Positions 1-9,164 of a stretch of 64,000 nucleotides of DNA are shown in pieces (positions within the stretch are counted from its first letter, which is position 1; every line of letters begins with the position of its first letter). The notes beneath the pieces were generated by a model. The model was not told the DNA's origin and searched no databases. It saw only the letters and a program-made list of their open reading frames with translations. Position numbers and translations under genes: made by a program. The stretch covers positions 38,519,186 through 38,583,185 of the forward strand of contig CM060464.1 of NCBI GenBank assembly GCA_030544235.1. Direction: 5' to 3'. Origin of the DNA: Lepturacanthus savala (lineage: Eukaryota; Chordata; Actinopteri; Scombriformes; Trichiuridae).

Positions 1-173
1 TACAGGTTGTTATTTGTGTTAAGGTTGTGTTATTGATGATAATAATAAAAACATTTTTATTTAACTATTAAAATTTAATAATTATTGTTGAACGCGGGCT
101 TGTCGTGGGAATTGAACATTTAATTATGTGGTATTTTTCTATTTGGGGGGAATAGAAGGTCAGTTTCTGAACA

Positions 174-186
174 TGACCTTTGACCT
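174..186. promoter_or_regulatory. DR1 nuclear-receptor-like site with upstream inverted half-site
   Basis: TGACCTTTGACCT is the reverse complement of AGGTCA-A-AGGTCA, the classic DR1 element bound by HNF4, RXR and COUP-TF type receptors. AGGTCA at 157-162 makes an inverted half-site. Family A copies lie at 3665-3677, 6899-6911 and 7170-7182; the site at 3401 has lost one half. Confidence 0.5.
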
Positions 187-484
187 TTTACTCATTATTC
201 TATTATATTCAATATATATTATTAGATTTATTTATAAGGGTGGGTTTTAAGCATTATATTAACAGTGTATAGTTTGTGTCTATTGTTGTATTATTCTATA
301 TAAAAGTAATATTAAATTTGTAATCATATTATCAATAATGATCATTCAGAAGGGGCCTGGTCGGTGGGGATGGAATATTAAGAAATTTAAATGTTGATGG
401 ACTGTTTATATGAGGAGAATTTGGAATATAATTGATATTTAGAACAAGGAACTAAGTAAGGAGGGACGAAGGGATAGGAGGAAT

Positions 485-597
485 CTATCTCTTACTCCAG
501 GAGAGTGGAGTGGATAGGAAAAAAAAGAAATAGGAGCCATATCGGTCCTATTTGGGGAGACTGTTGGCTACTGTGAAAGGGATCACAGTAGTAACAG
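485..597. other. Chain of three hairpins near the unit end (A0)
   Basis: H1: CTATC (485-489) with GATAG (513-517), inner ACTCC/GGAGT. H2: AAATAGG-GCC with GGTCCTATTT (528-553). H3: CTGTT plus CTACTGTG (561-575) with CACAGTAG plus AACAG (584-597), loop GAAAGGGATC. The same three stems occur in families C, D and F with different base pairs. Other family A and C copies: 3976-4088, 7481-7593, 18966-19081, 22626-22741. Confidence 0.6.
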
Positions 598-845
598 GAA
601 TGCACCTGGTGGTTCTGAAGTAAATTTACAACAGGGTCTGGTGCGACAGAGCGGGTTTAGTAGATGTAACAGACATCATAAGCAAGGTTTTGGCAGGAAA
701 AGGTTTGGGAATGTTAACGAAGAACATATCCCGCGGAACCCTCCACGGGAATCCGCAGTTTGGTGATATGAACACCGGGTTGCACTCCGCTTGAACTTAG
801 TGATGTCCAATACTACTGGTTCCTAAAGTGGATAGAAAAGGAAGA

Positions 846-863
846 GGGGGGGGGGGGGGGGGG
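846..863. repeat. Homopolymer G tract (18 G), family A only
   Basis: A run of 18 G here corresponds to 19 G at 4337-4355 and 7842-7860. Families C and D have a short broken G-rich run at the same place. On the minus strand it makes a long pyrimidine tract ending in CTATCCACTTTAG, which resembles a 3' splice site. Confidence 0.9.
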
Positions 864-918
864 TTTGTTTAGTTACTTGTTCTAGGGATTCAAATTGTGA
901 TTCGTGTTTATTAATGTG

Positions 919-1182
919 TCTCCTAGTGGAGGAATCAGGAGGGAGAGCAATCAAGCAGCAGAGGAGAGCCTCTTCGCGGCAGCCGAGCTGACCACGGCTT
1001 AACTGAAGTCCGACCGGATGTCCCATAAAACAAGGAAACTAATTTAATCTGTATTTATTATTATGTTATTATAATCTCCAAGTATAAAGGAATCAGGAGA
1101 GAGATCAGAGCAGTCAAAGAGGAGACCCTCTTCGCGGCCGCCCGGCTAACCGCAGCCTGACTGAAGTCCAACCTGATATCCA
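919..1182 (-). repeat. Module A + module B pair in unit A1
   Basis: Two related ~105-bp modules start with TCTCC(A/T)AGT and share the core CCTCTTCGCGG and the tail TGAAGTCC. Module A is 919-1025 and module B 1075-1182. Each can fold AGAGG-N4-CCTCT at its core. On the minus strand they give recurring short frames (GHPVGLQLSRGQLGCREE in module A), which look fortuitous. Strand is uncertain. Confidence 0.75.
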
Positions 1183-1219
1183 CTAATACAAGGGGATATT
1201 TTAATTTGGTCTAGAATCT

Positions 1220-1760
1220 GGGTTATAATTTAGGTACAGGCTAAGGTTTAAGATTAAAATTTGTTATAGGGTGGGAATGGGATTAGGAATAAGGTTAGCA
1301 ATTAAGGCCTAATTAAGGGTTAAGTTTGGGGTCGGGTTAGTGATTAGGGCCTAGTTAGGGGTTAAGTTTAGGATTAAGGTTAGGAGTTAGGGCCTAGTTA
1401 AGGGTTAAGTTTAGGGTTAGGGCCTAGTTAAGGGTTAAGGTTAGGGCCTGGTTTAGGGTTAAGGTTAGAGCCTAGTTAAGGGTTAAGGTAAGAGCCTACT
1501 TAAGGGTTAAGGTTAGGATTAGGGCCTAGTTAAGGGTTAAGGTTAGGGTTAGAGCCTAGTTAGGGGTTAAGTTTAGGGTTAGGGCCTAGTTAGGGGTTAA
1601 GTTTAGGGTTAGGATCTGGTTAGGGGTTAAGTTTAGGGTTAGGGCCTAGTTAGGGGTTAAGTTTAGAGTTAGGGCCTAATTAAGGGTTAAGGCTAGGGCC
1701 TACTTAGGGGTTAAGGTTAGGGTTAGGGCCTAGGTCAAAGGTTAAGGTTAGGGCCTAGAG
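1220..1760. repeat. Degenerate telomere-like array in unit A1
   Basis: About 540 bp of imperfect repeats built on GTTAGGGCCTAGTTAAGGG and GGTTAAGTTTAGGG, with a period of roughly 30-45 bp. It is clearly related to TTAGGG but full of substitutions, unlike the clean arrays T1-T6. The A2 copy is at about 4712-5252. Confidence 0.85.
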
Positions 1761-2114
1761 GCTGAGGTCATGTTCATGGTGGGCTGTAAGGTGGTGGGAG
1801 AGGTGTTGGGTGAGTGCTTATGACTGTATTTATGTAACTTTCAAGTTACAATTGGAATTTTCTGTAAAAATACTGGAAAAAATCAAAAAGGTCAAAAGGT
1901 CGACGATGAAAAAATGGTCGGTGAACTGAGGGAATTAATGTTATTATTCGTCGGAGGGAGAAGGGATATTGTTATATTAGTTTAGACTTTTTTTTAGAAT
2001 AGATATTAAAGGCTGCTAAGCCTTATATTTAGTGCTATAATAAGCTGATATTATGAGGCCTTTCTAAGGTTTGGGGGAAGTAAAGTAAAGGAGTTATTTA
2101 AAGAAACTAAATTT

Positions 2115-2229
2115 GGGTACACATCATCAGTAGTCACCTCAGGGTCAAGCGGGTGTTTCGGCCATGAAACTAGACACCCTAACCTGAGGCTGGCCCACCA
2201 GGGGTGATCAAATCCCTGGTGTGTGTCCC
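2115..2229 (+). ncRNA. Three-way-junction structured segment, copy in A1
   Basis: 115 bp that fold as a closed three-way junction. P1 pairs GGG-ACACA (2115-2123, one bulged T) with TGTGTCCC (2222-2229). P2 pairs CCTCAGG (2137-2143) with CCTGAGG (2183-2189) and carries an inner hairpin GGGTGT/ACACCC (2151-2156, 2174-2179) continued by GTTTC/GAAAC. P3 pairs CACCAGGG (2196-2203) with CCCTGGTG (2214-2221). The divergent unit B copy has compensatory changes in P3, including a G-U pair that works only for + strand RNA. AATAAA follows at 2250. Transcription is not shown, and I do not recognise the RNA family. Confidence 0.6.
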
Positions 2230-2335
2230 TCGTGTCAATTGGTTTTTTGAATAAAGTTTTATTTTATTAAGCTGTTTTTATATCTATTTTGTAGTTCCTA
2301 GTTTAGGTGACCCTAGACATATATCTAATTTGAGG

Positions 2336-2610
2336 AGGGAGGGAGAAAATAAAAGGCGAGCGAGCGGTTGTCGGCGCGAGAGCGAAAAAACGGGCGTGCT
2401 AAAGGGACTAGCTATCCTACAAGGGGTCCCCCCGAGAGATGATCAGGACCAGCCCCGACAGAGCGGTGCCTTCCTGGCCATCCCCAGGGATCGAGGAAAC
2501 AGAGCCAGCCGCACTGAAGTGCTGCCTCCCTGCTCCCTCTGGGATTCCCAAGAGGTATTGATTATGATCCCTGTACTCCATACACCGCACAGTCCCAGGG
2601 ATCAGGAAAT
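2336..2610 (+). other. CpG-rich folded segment in unit A1
   Basis: GC- and CpG-rich DNA in an AT-rich setting (CpGs clustered at 2357-2396). It is followed by short inverted repeats: GGGAC/GTCCC around 2404-2430, and GCACTGAAGTGC at 2511-2522. A reading frame of 157 codons crosses it, but that frame needs a TTG start, is mostly low complexity at its end, and is broken in family C. It may be a small promoter-like CpG cluster or part of a non-coding RNA. Confidence 0.5.
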
Positions 2611-2820
2611 GAAAGCTATTTTGAAAAATTCAGTTTGTGTTTTTTATTATTTTTTTATTTATTTTAAGTTTAATTATTTTTATTATATGTGTAATGCAAG
2701 ATGTGCTGTTGTATGGGTGGGGCTACCCCCCATAGAAAATTTGGCTACAATTAAGGTCCTGAAGCCGGGGACCACCACATCCTGCGTGCATTGTCTCTAT
2801 TGAGACGCAAGGAGGGCTGC

Positions 2821-2878
2821 ATACTTACCGCCATGTACAGGTCACCGCTGGGGCCAGCTGGACTGACCCGTACATGGC
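2821..2878 (-). promoter_or_regulatory. Minus-strand 5' splice-site motif beside a 15-bp hairpin, A1
   Basis: Read on the minus strand, the hairpin arms GCCATGTAC..GGTCA and TGACCTGTACATGGC (2864-2878, 2830-2844) are followed at once by GGTAAGTAT, a consensus splice donor fully complementary to the 5' end of U1 snRNA. Read on the + strand, ATACUUACC equals the U1 5' end, but the rest does not look like U1. The donor reading is preferred because divergent unit B keeps GTAAGT in different flanking sequence. Confidence 0.45.
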
Positions 2879-3100
2879 CAGCGAATTGTTTGATGTGTGG
2901 AATTTTAGAGAGGGTCATTAAACTGAGGATCTATGTGAGTGAGGGTGTCGGACCGAAATATTTAATTTTAAGAAAGGGTTGGTGAAATGTGTATAATTTG
3001 AATTAGGGGGTTAAAATCAGTGTAGGAGTGAAGGAATTTTTCAAAATTTCAAAGCGGTTTGGAATATATAGCGATTTTTAGGATTTTAGAGGAGAAGAGG

Positions 3101-3114
3101 GGCATTGTGGGAAA
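3101..3114 (-). promoter_or_regulatory. ZNF143/Staf-like motif, A1
   Basis: The minus strand reads TTTCCCACAATGCC, matching the right half of the known ZNF143/Staf consensus (TTCCCANNATGC). It lies about 270 bp upstream, on the minus strand, of the splice donor at 2829. Other copies: 6599-6612 (A2) and C, D, F equivalents. Confidence 0.45.
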
Positions 3115-5612
3115 TCCGAATAAGGAAGTAATAATATATGTGAATATCTTTGGGTCTGTAGGTCTGAGTAATTTCAATTAAAGTTTGAATCGGAGGTGAG
3201 GGAGGATAGAAAAAAGTATTAAGTATTAAAGTGTATTATATGATTAAGAATTAATAATAAACGTAATAACGACATTAATTAACTAATTTAAACCTGGATT
3301 GGAGAATTGGGTGTAGTTAAGTGATTAGAACAGTGTTGTGATACTATTTTGTATTATGTGGGGTAGTGAAGTAACTTAGTGGAAGGTCAAATTGAACCTA
3401 TGACCTTTAGGTCCAATTCAGTAAGTTAGTTTATATTATTATTAACTAAATTTATAAAAAAAGGGGGGGGGGAATTTTAATATATAAAGTTTACAGGTTG
3501 TTATTTGTGTTAAGGTTGTGTTATTGATGATAATAATAAAAACATTTTTATTTAACTATTAAAATTTAATAATTATTGTTGAACGCGGGCTTGTCGTGGG
3601 AATTGAACATTTAATTATGTGGTATTTTTCTATTTGGGGGGAATAGAAGGTCAGTTTCTGAACATGACCTTTGACCTTTTACTCATTATTCTATTATATT
3701 CAATATATATTATTAGATTTATTTATAAGGGTGGGTTTTAAGCATTATATTAACAGTGTATAGTTTGTGTCTATTGTTGTATTATTCTATATAAAAGTAA
3801 TATTAAATTTGTAATCATATTATCAATAATGATCATTCAGAAGGGGCCTGGTCGGTGGGGATGGAATATTAAGAAATTTAAATGTTGATGGACTGTTTAT
3901 ATGAGGAGAATTTGGAATATAATTGATATTTAGAACAAGGAACTAAGTAAGGAGGGACGAAGGGATAGGAGGAATCTATCTCTTACTCCAGGAGAGTGGA
4001 GTGGATAGGAAAAAAAAGAAATAGGAGCCATATCGGTCCTATTTGGGGAGACTGTTGGCTACTGTGAAAGGGATCACAGTAGTAACAGGAATGCACCTGG
4101 TGGTTCTGAAGTAAATTTACAACAGGGTCTGGTGCGACAGAGCGGGTTTAGTAGATGTAACAGACATCATAAGCAAGGTTTTGGCAGGAAAAGGTTTGGG
4201 AATGTTAACGAAGAACATATCCCGCGGAACCCTCCACGGGAATCCGCAGTTTGGTGATATGAACACCGGGTTGCACTCCGCTTGAACTTAGTGATGTCCA
4301 ATACTACTGGTTCCTAAAGTGGATAGAAAAGGAAGAGGGGGGGGGGGGGGGGGGGTTTGTTTAGTTACTTGTTCTAGGGATTCAAATTGTGATTCGTGTT
4401 TATTAATGTGTCTCCTAGTGGAGGAATCAGGAGGGAGAGCAATCAAGCAGCAGAGGAGAGCCTCTTCGCGGCAGCCGAGCTGACCACGGCTTAACTGAAG
4501 TCCGACCGGATGTCCCATAAAACAAGGAAACTAATTTAATCTGTATTTATTATTATGTTATTATAATCTCCAAGTATAAAGGAATCAGGAGAGAGATCAG
4601 AGCAGTCAAAGAGGAGACCCTCTTCGCGGCCGCCCGGCTAACCGCAGCCTGACTGAAGTCCAACCTGATATCCACTAATACAAGGGGATATTTTAATTTG
4701 GTCTAGAATCTGGGTTATAATTTAGGTACAGGCTAAGGTTTAAGATTAAAATTTGTTATAGGGTGGGAATGGGATTAGGAATAAGGTTAGCAATTAAGGC
4801 CTAATTAAGGGTTAAGTTTGGGGTCGGGTTAGTGATTAGGGCCTAGTTAGGGGTTAAGTTTAGGATTAAGGTTAGGAGTTAGGGCCTAGTTAAGGGTTAA
4901 GTTTAGGGTTAGGGCCTAGTTAAGGGTTAAGGTTAGGGCCTGGTTTAGGGTTAAGGTTAGAGCCTAGTTAAGGGTTAAGGTAAGAGCCTACTTAAGGGTT
5001 AAGGTTAGGATTAGGGCCTAGTTAAGGGTTAAGGTTAGGGTTAGAGCCTAGTTAGGGGTTAAGTTTAGGGTTAGGGCCTAGTTAGGGGTTAAGTTTAGGG
5101 TTAGGATCTGGTTAGGGGTTAAGTTTAGGGTTAGGGCCTAGTTAGGGGTTAAGTTTAGAGTTAGGGCCTAATTAAGGGTTAAGGCTAGGGCCTACTTAGG
5201 GGTTAAGGTTAGGGTTAGGGCCTAGGTCAAAGGTTAAGGTTAGGGCCTAGAGGCTGAGGTCATGTTCATGGTGGGCTGTAAGGTGGTGGGAGAGGTGTTG
5301 GGTGAGTGCTTATGACTGTATTTATGTAACTTTCAAGTTACAATTGGAATTTTCTGTAAAAATACTGGAAAAAATCAAAAAGGTCAAAAGGTCGACGATG
5401 AAAAAATGGTCGGTGAACTGAGGGAATTAATGTTATTATTCGTCGGAGGGAGAAGGGATATTGTTATATTAGTTTAGACTTTTTTTTAGAATAGATATTA
5501 AAGGCTGCTAAGCCTTATATTTAGTGCTATAATAAGCTGATATTATGAGGCTGAGGCCTTTCTAAGGTTTGGGGGAAGTAAAGTAAAGGAGTTATTTAAA
5601 GAAACTAAATTT

Positions 5613-5727
5613 GGGTACACATCATCAGTAGTCACCTCAGGGTCAAGCGGGTGTTTCGGCCATGAAACTAGACACCCTAACCTGAGGCTGGCCCACCAGG
5701 GGTGATCAAATCCCTGGTGTGTGTCCC
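5613..5727 (+). ncRNA. Three-way-junction segment, copy in A2
   Basis: All stems are intact, and I noticed no difference from the A1 copy. Confidence 0.6.
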
Positions 5728-6318
5728 TCGTGTCAATTGGTTTTTTGAATAAAGTTTTATTTTATTAAGCTGTTTTTATATCTATTTTGTAGTTCCTAGT
5801 TTAGGTGACCCTAGACATATATCTAATTTGAGGAGGGAGGGAGAAAATAAAAGGCGAGCGAGCGGTTGTCGGCGCGAGAGCGAAAAAACGGGCGTGCTAA
5901 AGGGACTAGCTATCCTACAAGGGGTCCCCCCGAGAGATGATCAGGACCAGCCCCGACAGAGCGGTGCCTTCCTGGCCATCCCCAGGGATCGAGGAAACAG
6001 AGCCAGCCGCACTGAAGTGCTGCCTCCCTGCTCCCTCTGGGATTCCCAAGAGGTATTGATTATGATCCCTGTACTCCATACACCGCACAGTCCCAGGGAT
6101 CAGGAAATGAAAGCTATTTTGAAAAATTCAGTTTGTGTTTTTTATTATTTTTTTATTTATTTTAAGTTTAATTATTTTTATTATATGTGTAATGCAAGAT
6201 GTGCTGTTGTATGGGTGGGGCTACCCCCCATAGAAAATTTGGCTACAATTAAGGTCCTGAAGCCGGGGACCACCACATCCTGCGTGCATTGTCTCTATTG
6301 AGACGCAAGGAGGGCTGC

Positions 6319-6376
6319 ATACTTACCGCCATGTACAGGTCACCGCTGGGGCCAGCTGGACTGACCCGTACATGGC
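6319..6376 (-). promoter_or_regulatory. Minus-strand splice-donor motif and hairpin, A2
   Basis: Same sequence variant as A1: the hairpin has one G-U pair when read as minus-strand RNA. Confidence 0.45.
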
Positions 6377-7699
6377 CAGCGAATTGTTTGATGTGTGGAA
6401 TTTTAGAGAGGGTCATTAAACTGAGGATCTATGTGAGTGAGGGTGTCGGACCGAAATATTTAATTTTAAGAAAGGGTTGGTGAAATGTGTATAATTTGAA
6501 TTAGGGGGTTAAAATCAGTGTAGGAGTGAAGGAATTTTTCAAAATTTCAAAGCGGTTTGGAATATATAGCGATTTTTAGGATTTTAGAGGAGAAGAGGGG
6601 CATTGTGGGAAATCCGAATAAGGAAGTAATAATATATGTGAATATCTTTGGGTCTGTAGGTCTGAGTAATTTCAATTAAAGTTTGAATCGGAGGTGAGGG
6701 AGGATAGAAAAAAGTATTAAGTATTAAAGTGTATTATATGATTAAGAATTAATAATAAACGTAATAACGACATTAATTAACTAATTTAAACCTGGATTGG
6801 AGAATTGGGTGTAGTTAAGTGATTAGAACAGTGTTGTGATACTATTTTGTATTATGTGGGGTAGTGAAGTAACTTAGTGGAAGGTCAAATTGAACCTATG
6901 ACCTTTGACCTTTAGGTCCAATTCAGTAAGTTAGTTTATATTATTATTAACTAAATTTATAAAAAAAGGGGGGGGGGAATTTTAATATATAAAGTTTACA
7001 GGTTGTTATTTGTGTTAAGGTTGTGTTATTGATGATAATAATAAAAACATTTTTATTTAACTATTAAAATTTAATAATTATTGTTGAACGCGGGCTTGTC
7101 GTGGGAATTGAACATTTAATTATGTGGTATTTTTCTATTTGGGGGGAATAGAAGGTCAGTTTCTGAACATGACCTTTGACCTTTTACTCATTATTCTATT
7201 ATATTCAATATATATTATTAGATTTATTTATAAGGGTGGGTTTTAAGCATTATATTAACAGTGTATAGTTTGTGTCTATTGTTGTATTATTCTATATAAA
7301 AGTAATATTAAATTTGTAATCATATTATCAATAATGATCATTCAGAAGGGGCCTGGTCGGTGGGGATGGAATATTAAGAAATTTAAATGTTGATGGACTG
7401 TTTATATGAGGAGAATTTGGAATATAATTGATATTTAGAACAAGGAACTAAGTAAGGAGGGACGAAGGGATAGGAGGAATCTATCTCTTACTCCAGGAGA
7501 GTGGAGTGGATAGGAAAAAAAAGAAATAGGAGCCATATCGGTCCTATTTGGGGAGACTGTTGGCTACTGTGAAAGGGATCACAGTAGTAACAGGAATGCA
7601 CCTGGTGGTTCTGAAGTAAATTTACAACAGGGTCTGGTGCGACAGAGCGGGTTTAGTAGATGTAACAGACATCATAAGCAAGGTTTTGGCAGGAAAAGG

Positions 7700-8335
7700 T
7701 TTGGGAATGTTAACGAAGAACATATCCCGCGGAACCCTCCACGGGAATCCGCAGTTTGGTGATATGAACACCGGGTTGCACTCCGCTTGAACTTAGTGAT
7801 GTCCAATACTACTGGTTCCTAAAGTGGATAGAAAAGGAAGAGGGGGGGGGGGGGGGGGGGTTTGTTTAGTTACTTGTTCTAGGGATTCAAATTGTGATTC
7901 GTGTTTATTAATGTGTCTCCTAGTGGAGGAATCAGGAGGGAGAGCAATCAAGCAGCAGAGGAGAGCCTCTTCGCGGCAGCCGAGCTGACCACGGCTTAAC
8001 TGAAGTCCGACCGGATGTCCCATAAAACAAGGAAACTAATTTAATCTGTATTTATTATTATGTTATTATAATCTCCAAGTATAAAGGAATCAGGAGAGAG
8101 ATCAGAGCAGTCAAAGAGGAGACCCTCTTCGCGGCCGCCCGGCTAACCGCAGCCTGACTGAAGTCCAACCTGATATCCACTAATACAAGGGGATATTTTA
8201 ATTTGGTCTAGAATCTGGGTTATAATTTAGGTACAGGCTAAGGTTTAAGATTAAAATTTGTTATAGGGTGGGAATGGGATTAGGAATAAGGTTAGCAATT
8301 AAGGCCTAATTAAGGGTTAAGTTTGGGGTCGGGTG
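7700..8335. repeat. Family A unit, truncated copy A3
   Basis: The third tandem copy follows A2 without a break and is cut about 635 bp in, at the start of its degenerate TTAGGG-like stretch. It then passes directly into perfect TTAGGG repeats. It keeps the G tract (7842-7860) and both modules (7916-8022, 8072-8179). Confidence 0.9.
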
Positions 8336-8433
8336 GGTTAGGGTTAGGGTTAGGGGTTAGGGGTTAGGGTTAGGGTTAGGGTTAGGGTTAGGGTTAGGGT
8401 TAGGGTTAGGGTTAGGGTGTTAGGGTTAGGGTT
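8336..8433 (+). repeat. Telomeric TTAGGG array T1
   Basis: About 95 bp of TTAGGG with a few TTAGGGG and one GTGTTAGGG variant. Left edge: inside the degenerate array of A3. Right edge: GTTGTTAAAGTTAACGAGGAA, the start of unit B. Confidence 0.97.
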
Positions 8434-8914
8434 GTTAAAGTTAACGAGGAACACGCCCCATGGGACCCTTTAACAGGAATTGCATGGTTGGATGACGTGA
8501 ACACCGGTAGCGGCGCGGCCATTGAACCTTTGGGGCCTGCCTCTCATGAATTCTGAATGGACAGGATAGGAGGAAACGAGGAGATTTCCCAAAGGTTTCC
8601 TAGCCAGACAGGGCCTCTGGTAAAATTGGTGTTAATTACTATGTAATTATGGCCCTCGAGTATAAAGGAATCAGGAGAGAGATCAGAGCAGTAAAAGAGG
8701 AGACCCTCTTCGCGGGAATCCCCCAACCGCAGCCTGGTTGAAGTCCAGCCCGATATCCCATAATACAGGGAGGGATCTACCTTGGGTTTAGGGCTATGAT
8801 TGTGGTAAGAGCTAAGGTTAGGGTTAGCGCTATGGTTAGGGTTAGAGTCTATGTTTGAGTTATCCAAGTTTTGGTCGGGATCAGCTAAAAATGACTTTTG
8901 GGGGAGCTAAATTT

Positions 8915-9029
8915 GGGTACACATCATCAGTAGTTTCCTCAGGGTCAAACAGGTGTTTCGGCCATGAAACTAAACACCCTAACCTGAGGCTGGCCCGTCA
9001 GGGGTGATCAAATCCCTGGCGTGTGTCCC
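8915..9029 (+). ncRNA. Three-way-junction segment, divergent copy in unit B
   Basis: Same 115-bp length as the other copies. P3 is GTCAGGG/CCCTGGC instead of ACCAGGG/CCCTGGT: the outer A-T pair has become G-C by two changes, and a C-G has become U-G. P1 and P2 are unchanged. The outermost G-C of the inner hairpin has become A-C. Confidence 0.6.
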
Positions 9030-9164
9030 TCGTGTCAATTGGATTTTAGACTTAGGGTCTTTAGGATAGGTCCTATTTTGTAGATCCTAATTTGAACCAC
9101 TAAGGAAGTCTCTTTCAGCCTAGGGGGAGCAGGGATTTTGCATCCTATTTGGGAAAAAAGGCTT

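Larger units (their letters stand above)
1..703. repeat. Family A subtelomeric unit, right-hand part of a copy cut by the window start (A0)
   Basis: This is the distal part of a unit whose full copies follow. It matches 3492-4194 closely. It holds one AGGTCA-N11-TGACCTTTGACCT composite (157-186) and the three-hairpin chain (485-597). The rest is AT-rich sequence with no recognisable gene. Confidence 0.9.
704..4194. repeat. Family A subtelomeric unit, complete copy A1 (3491 bp)
   Basis: The unit is defined from the TTTGGGAATGTTAACGA start motif to its next occurrence. Order of parts: start motif and GC-rich leader (704-820), an 18-G tract (846-863), module A (919-1025), module B (1075-1182), degenerate TTAGGG-like DNA (about 1220-1760), a spaced AGGTCA repeat (1889-1902), three-way junction (2115-2229), AATAAA (2250-2255), CpG-rich folded segment (2336-2610), splice-donor motif and hairpin (2821-2878), ZNF143-like motif (3101-3114), one half-lost and one intact DR1 composite, then the hairpin chain. 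It differs from the next copy by a missing TGACCTT half-site near 3401. I see no gene. Confidence 0.93.
4195..7699. repeat. Family A subtelomeric unit, complete copy A2 (3505 bp)
   Basis: This is a near-identical tandem copy of A1. The 14-bp length difference comes from one more G in the G tract (4337-4355), a 6-bp GAGGCT duplication near 5550, and the extra TGACCTT half-site at 6899-6911. Modules lie at 4411-4517 and 4567-4674, and degenerate telomere-like DNA at about 4712-5252. Confidence 0.93.

Noticed and set aside
823..1026. Minus-strand frames beginning MGHPVGLQLSRGQLGCREE in the modules
   Set aside because: Short, with variable lengths and ends between copies, running through module linkers and the G tract. 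No domain is recognisable. They follow the module repeats.
2115..2229. Hammerhead ribozyme on the minus strand of the three-way junction (CTGATGA near 2125)
   Set aside because: CTGATGA is present but GAAA is in the P2 apical hairpin, not at the junction, and no stem I or UH cleavage site can be placed.
2330..2803. 157-codon + strand frame recurring in A, D and F units
   Set aside because: It needs a TTG start, ends in AT-rich low-complexity sequence, and is frame-shifted in both C units (TTGGTTAGTGAT in place of TTGATTATGAT). Its recurrence is explained by tandem duplication, and its core shows hairpin covariation rather than codon conservation.
2815..2900. U1 snRNA gene or pseudogene (ATACTTACC match)
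   Set aside because: Only the first nine bases match U1. The following hairpins and any Sm site do not fit. Unit B keeps the GTAAGT donor but in other sequence, favouring a minus-strand splice site.
8544..8867. Minus-strand 107-codon frame in unit B rich in N, P and S
   Set aside because: The N/P/S richness comes from translating degenerate TTAGGG-like DNA. No conserved counterpart exists in other families.
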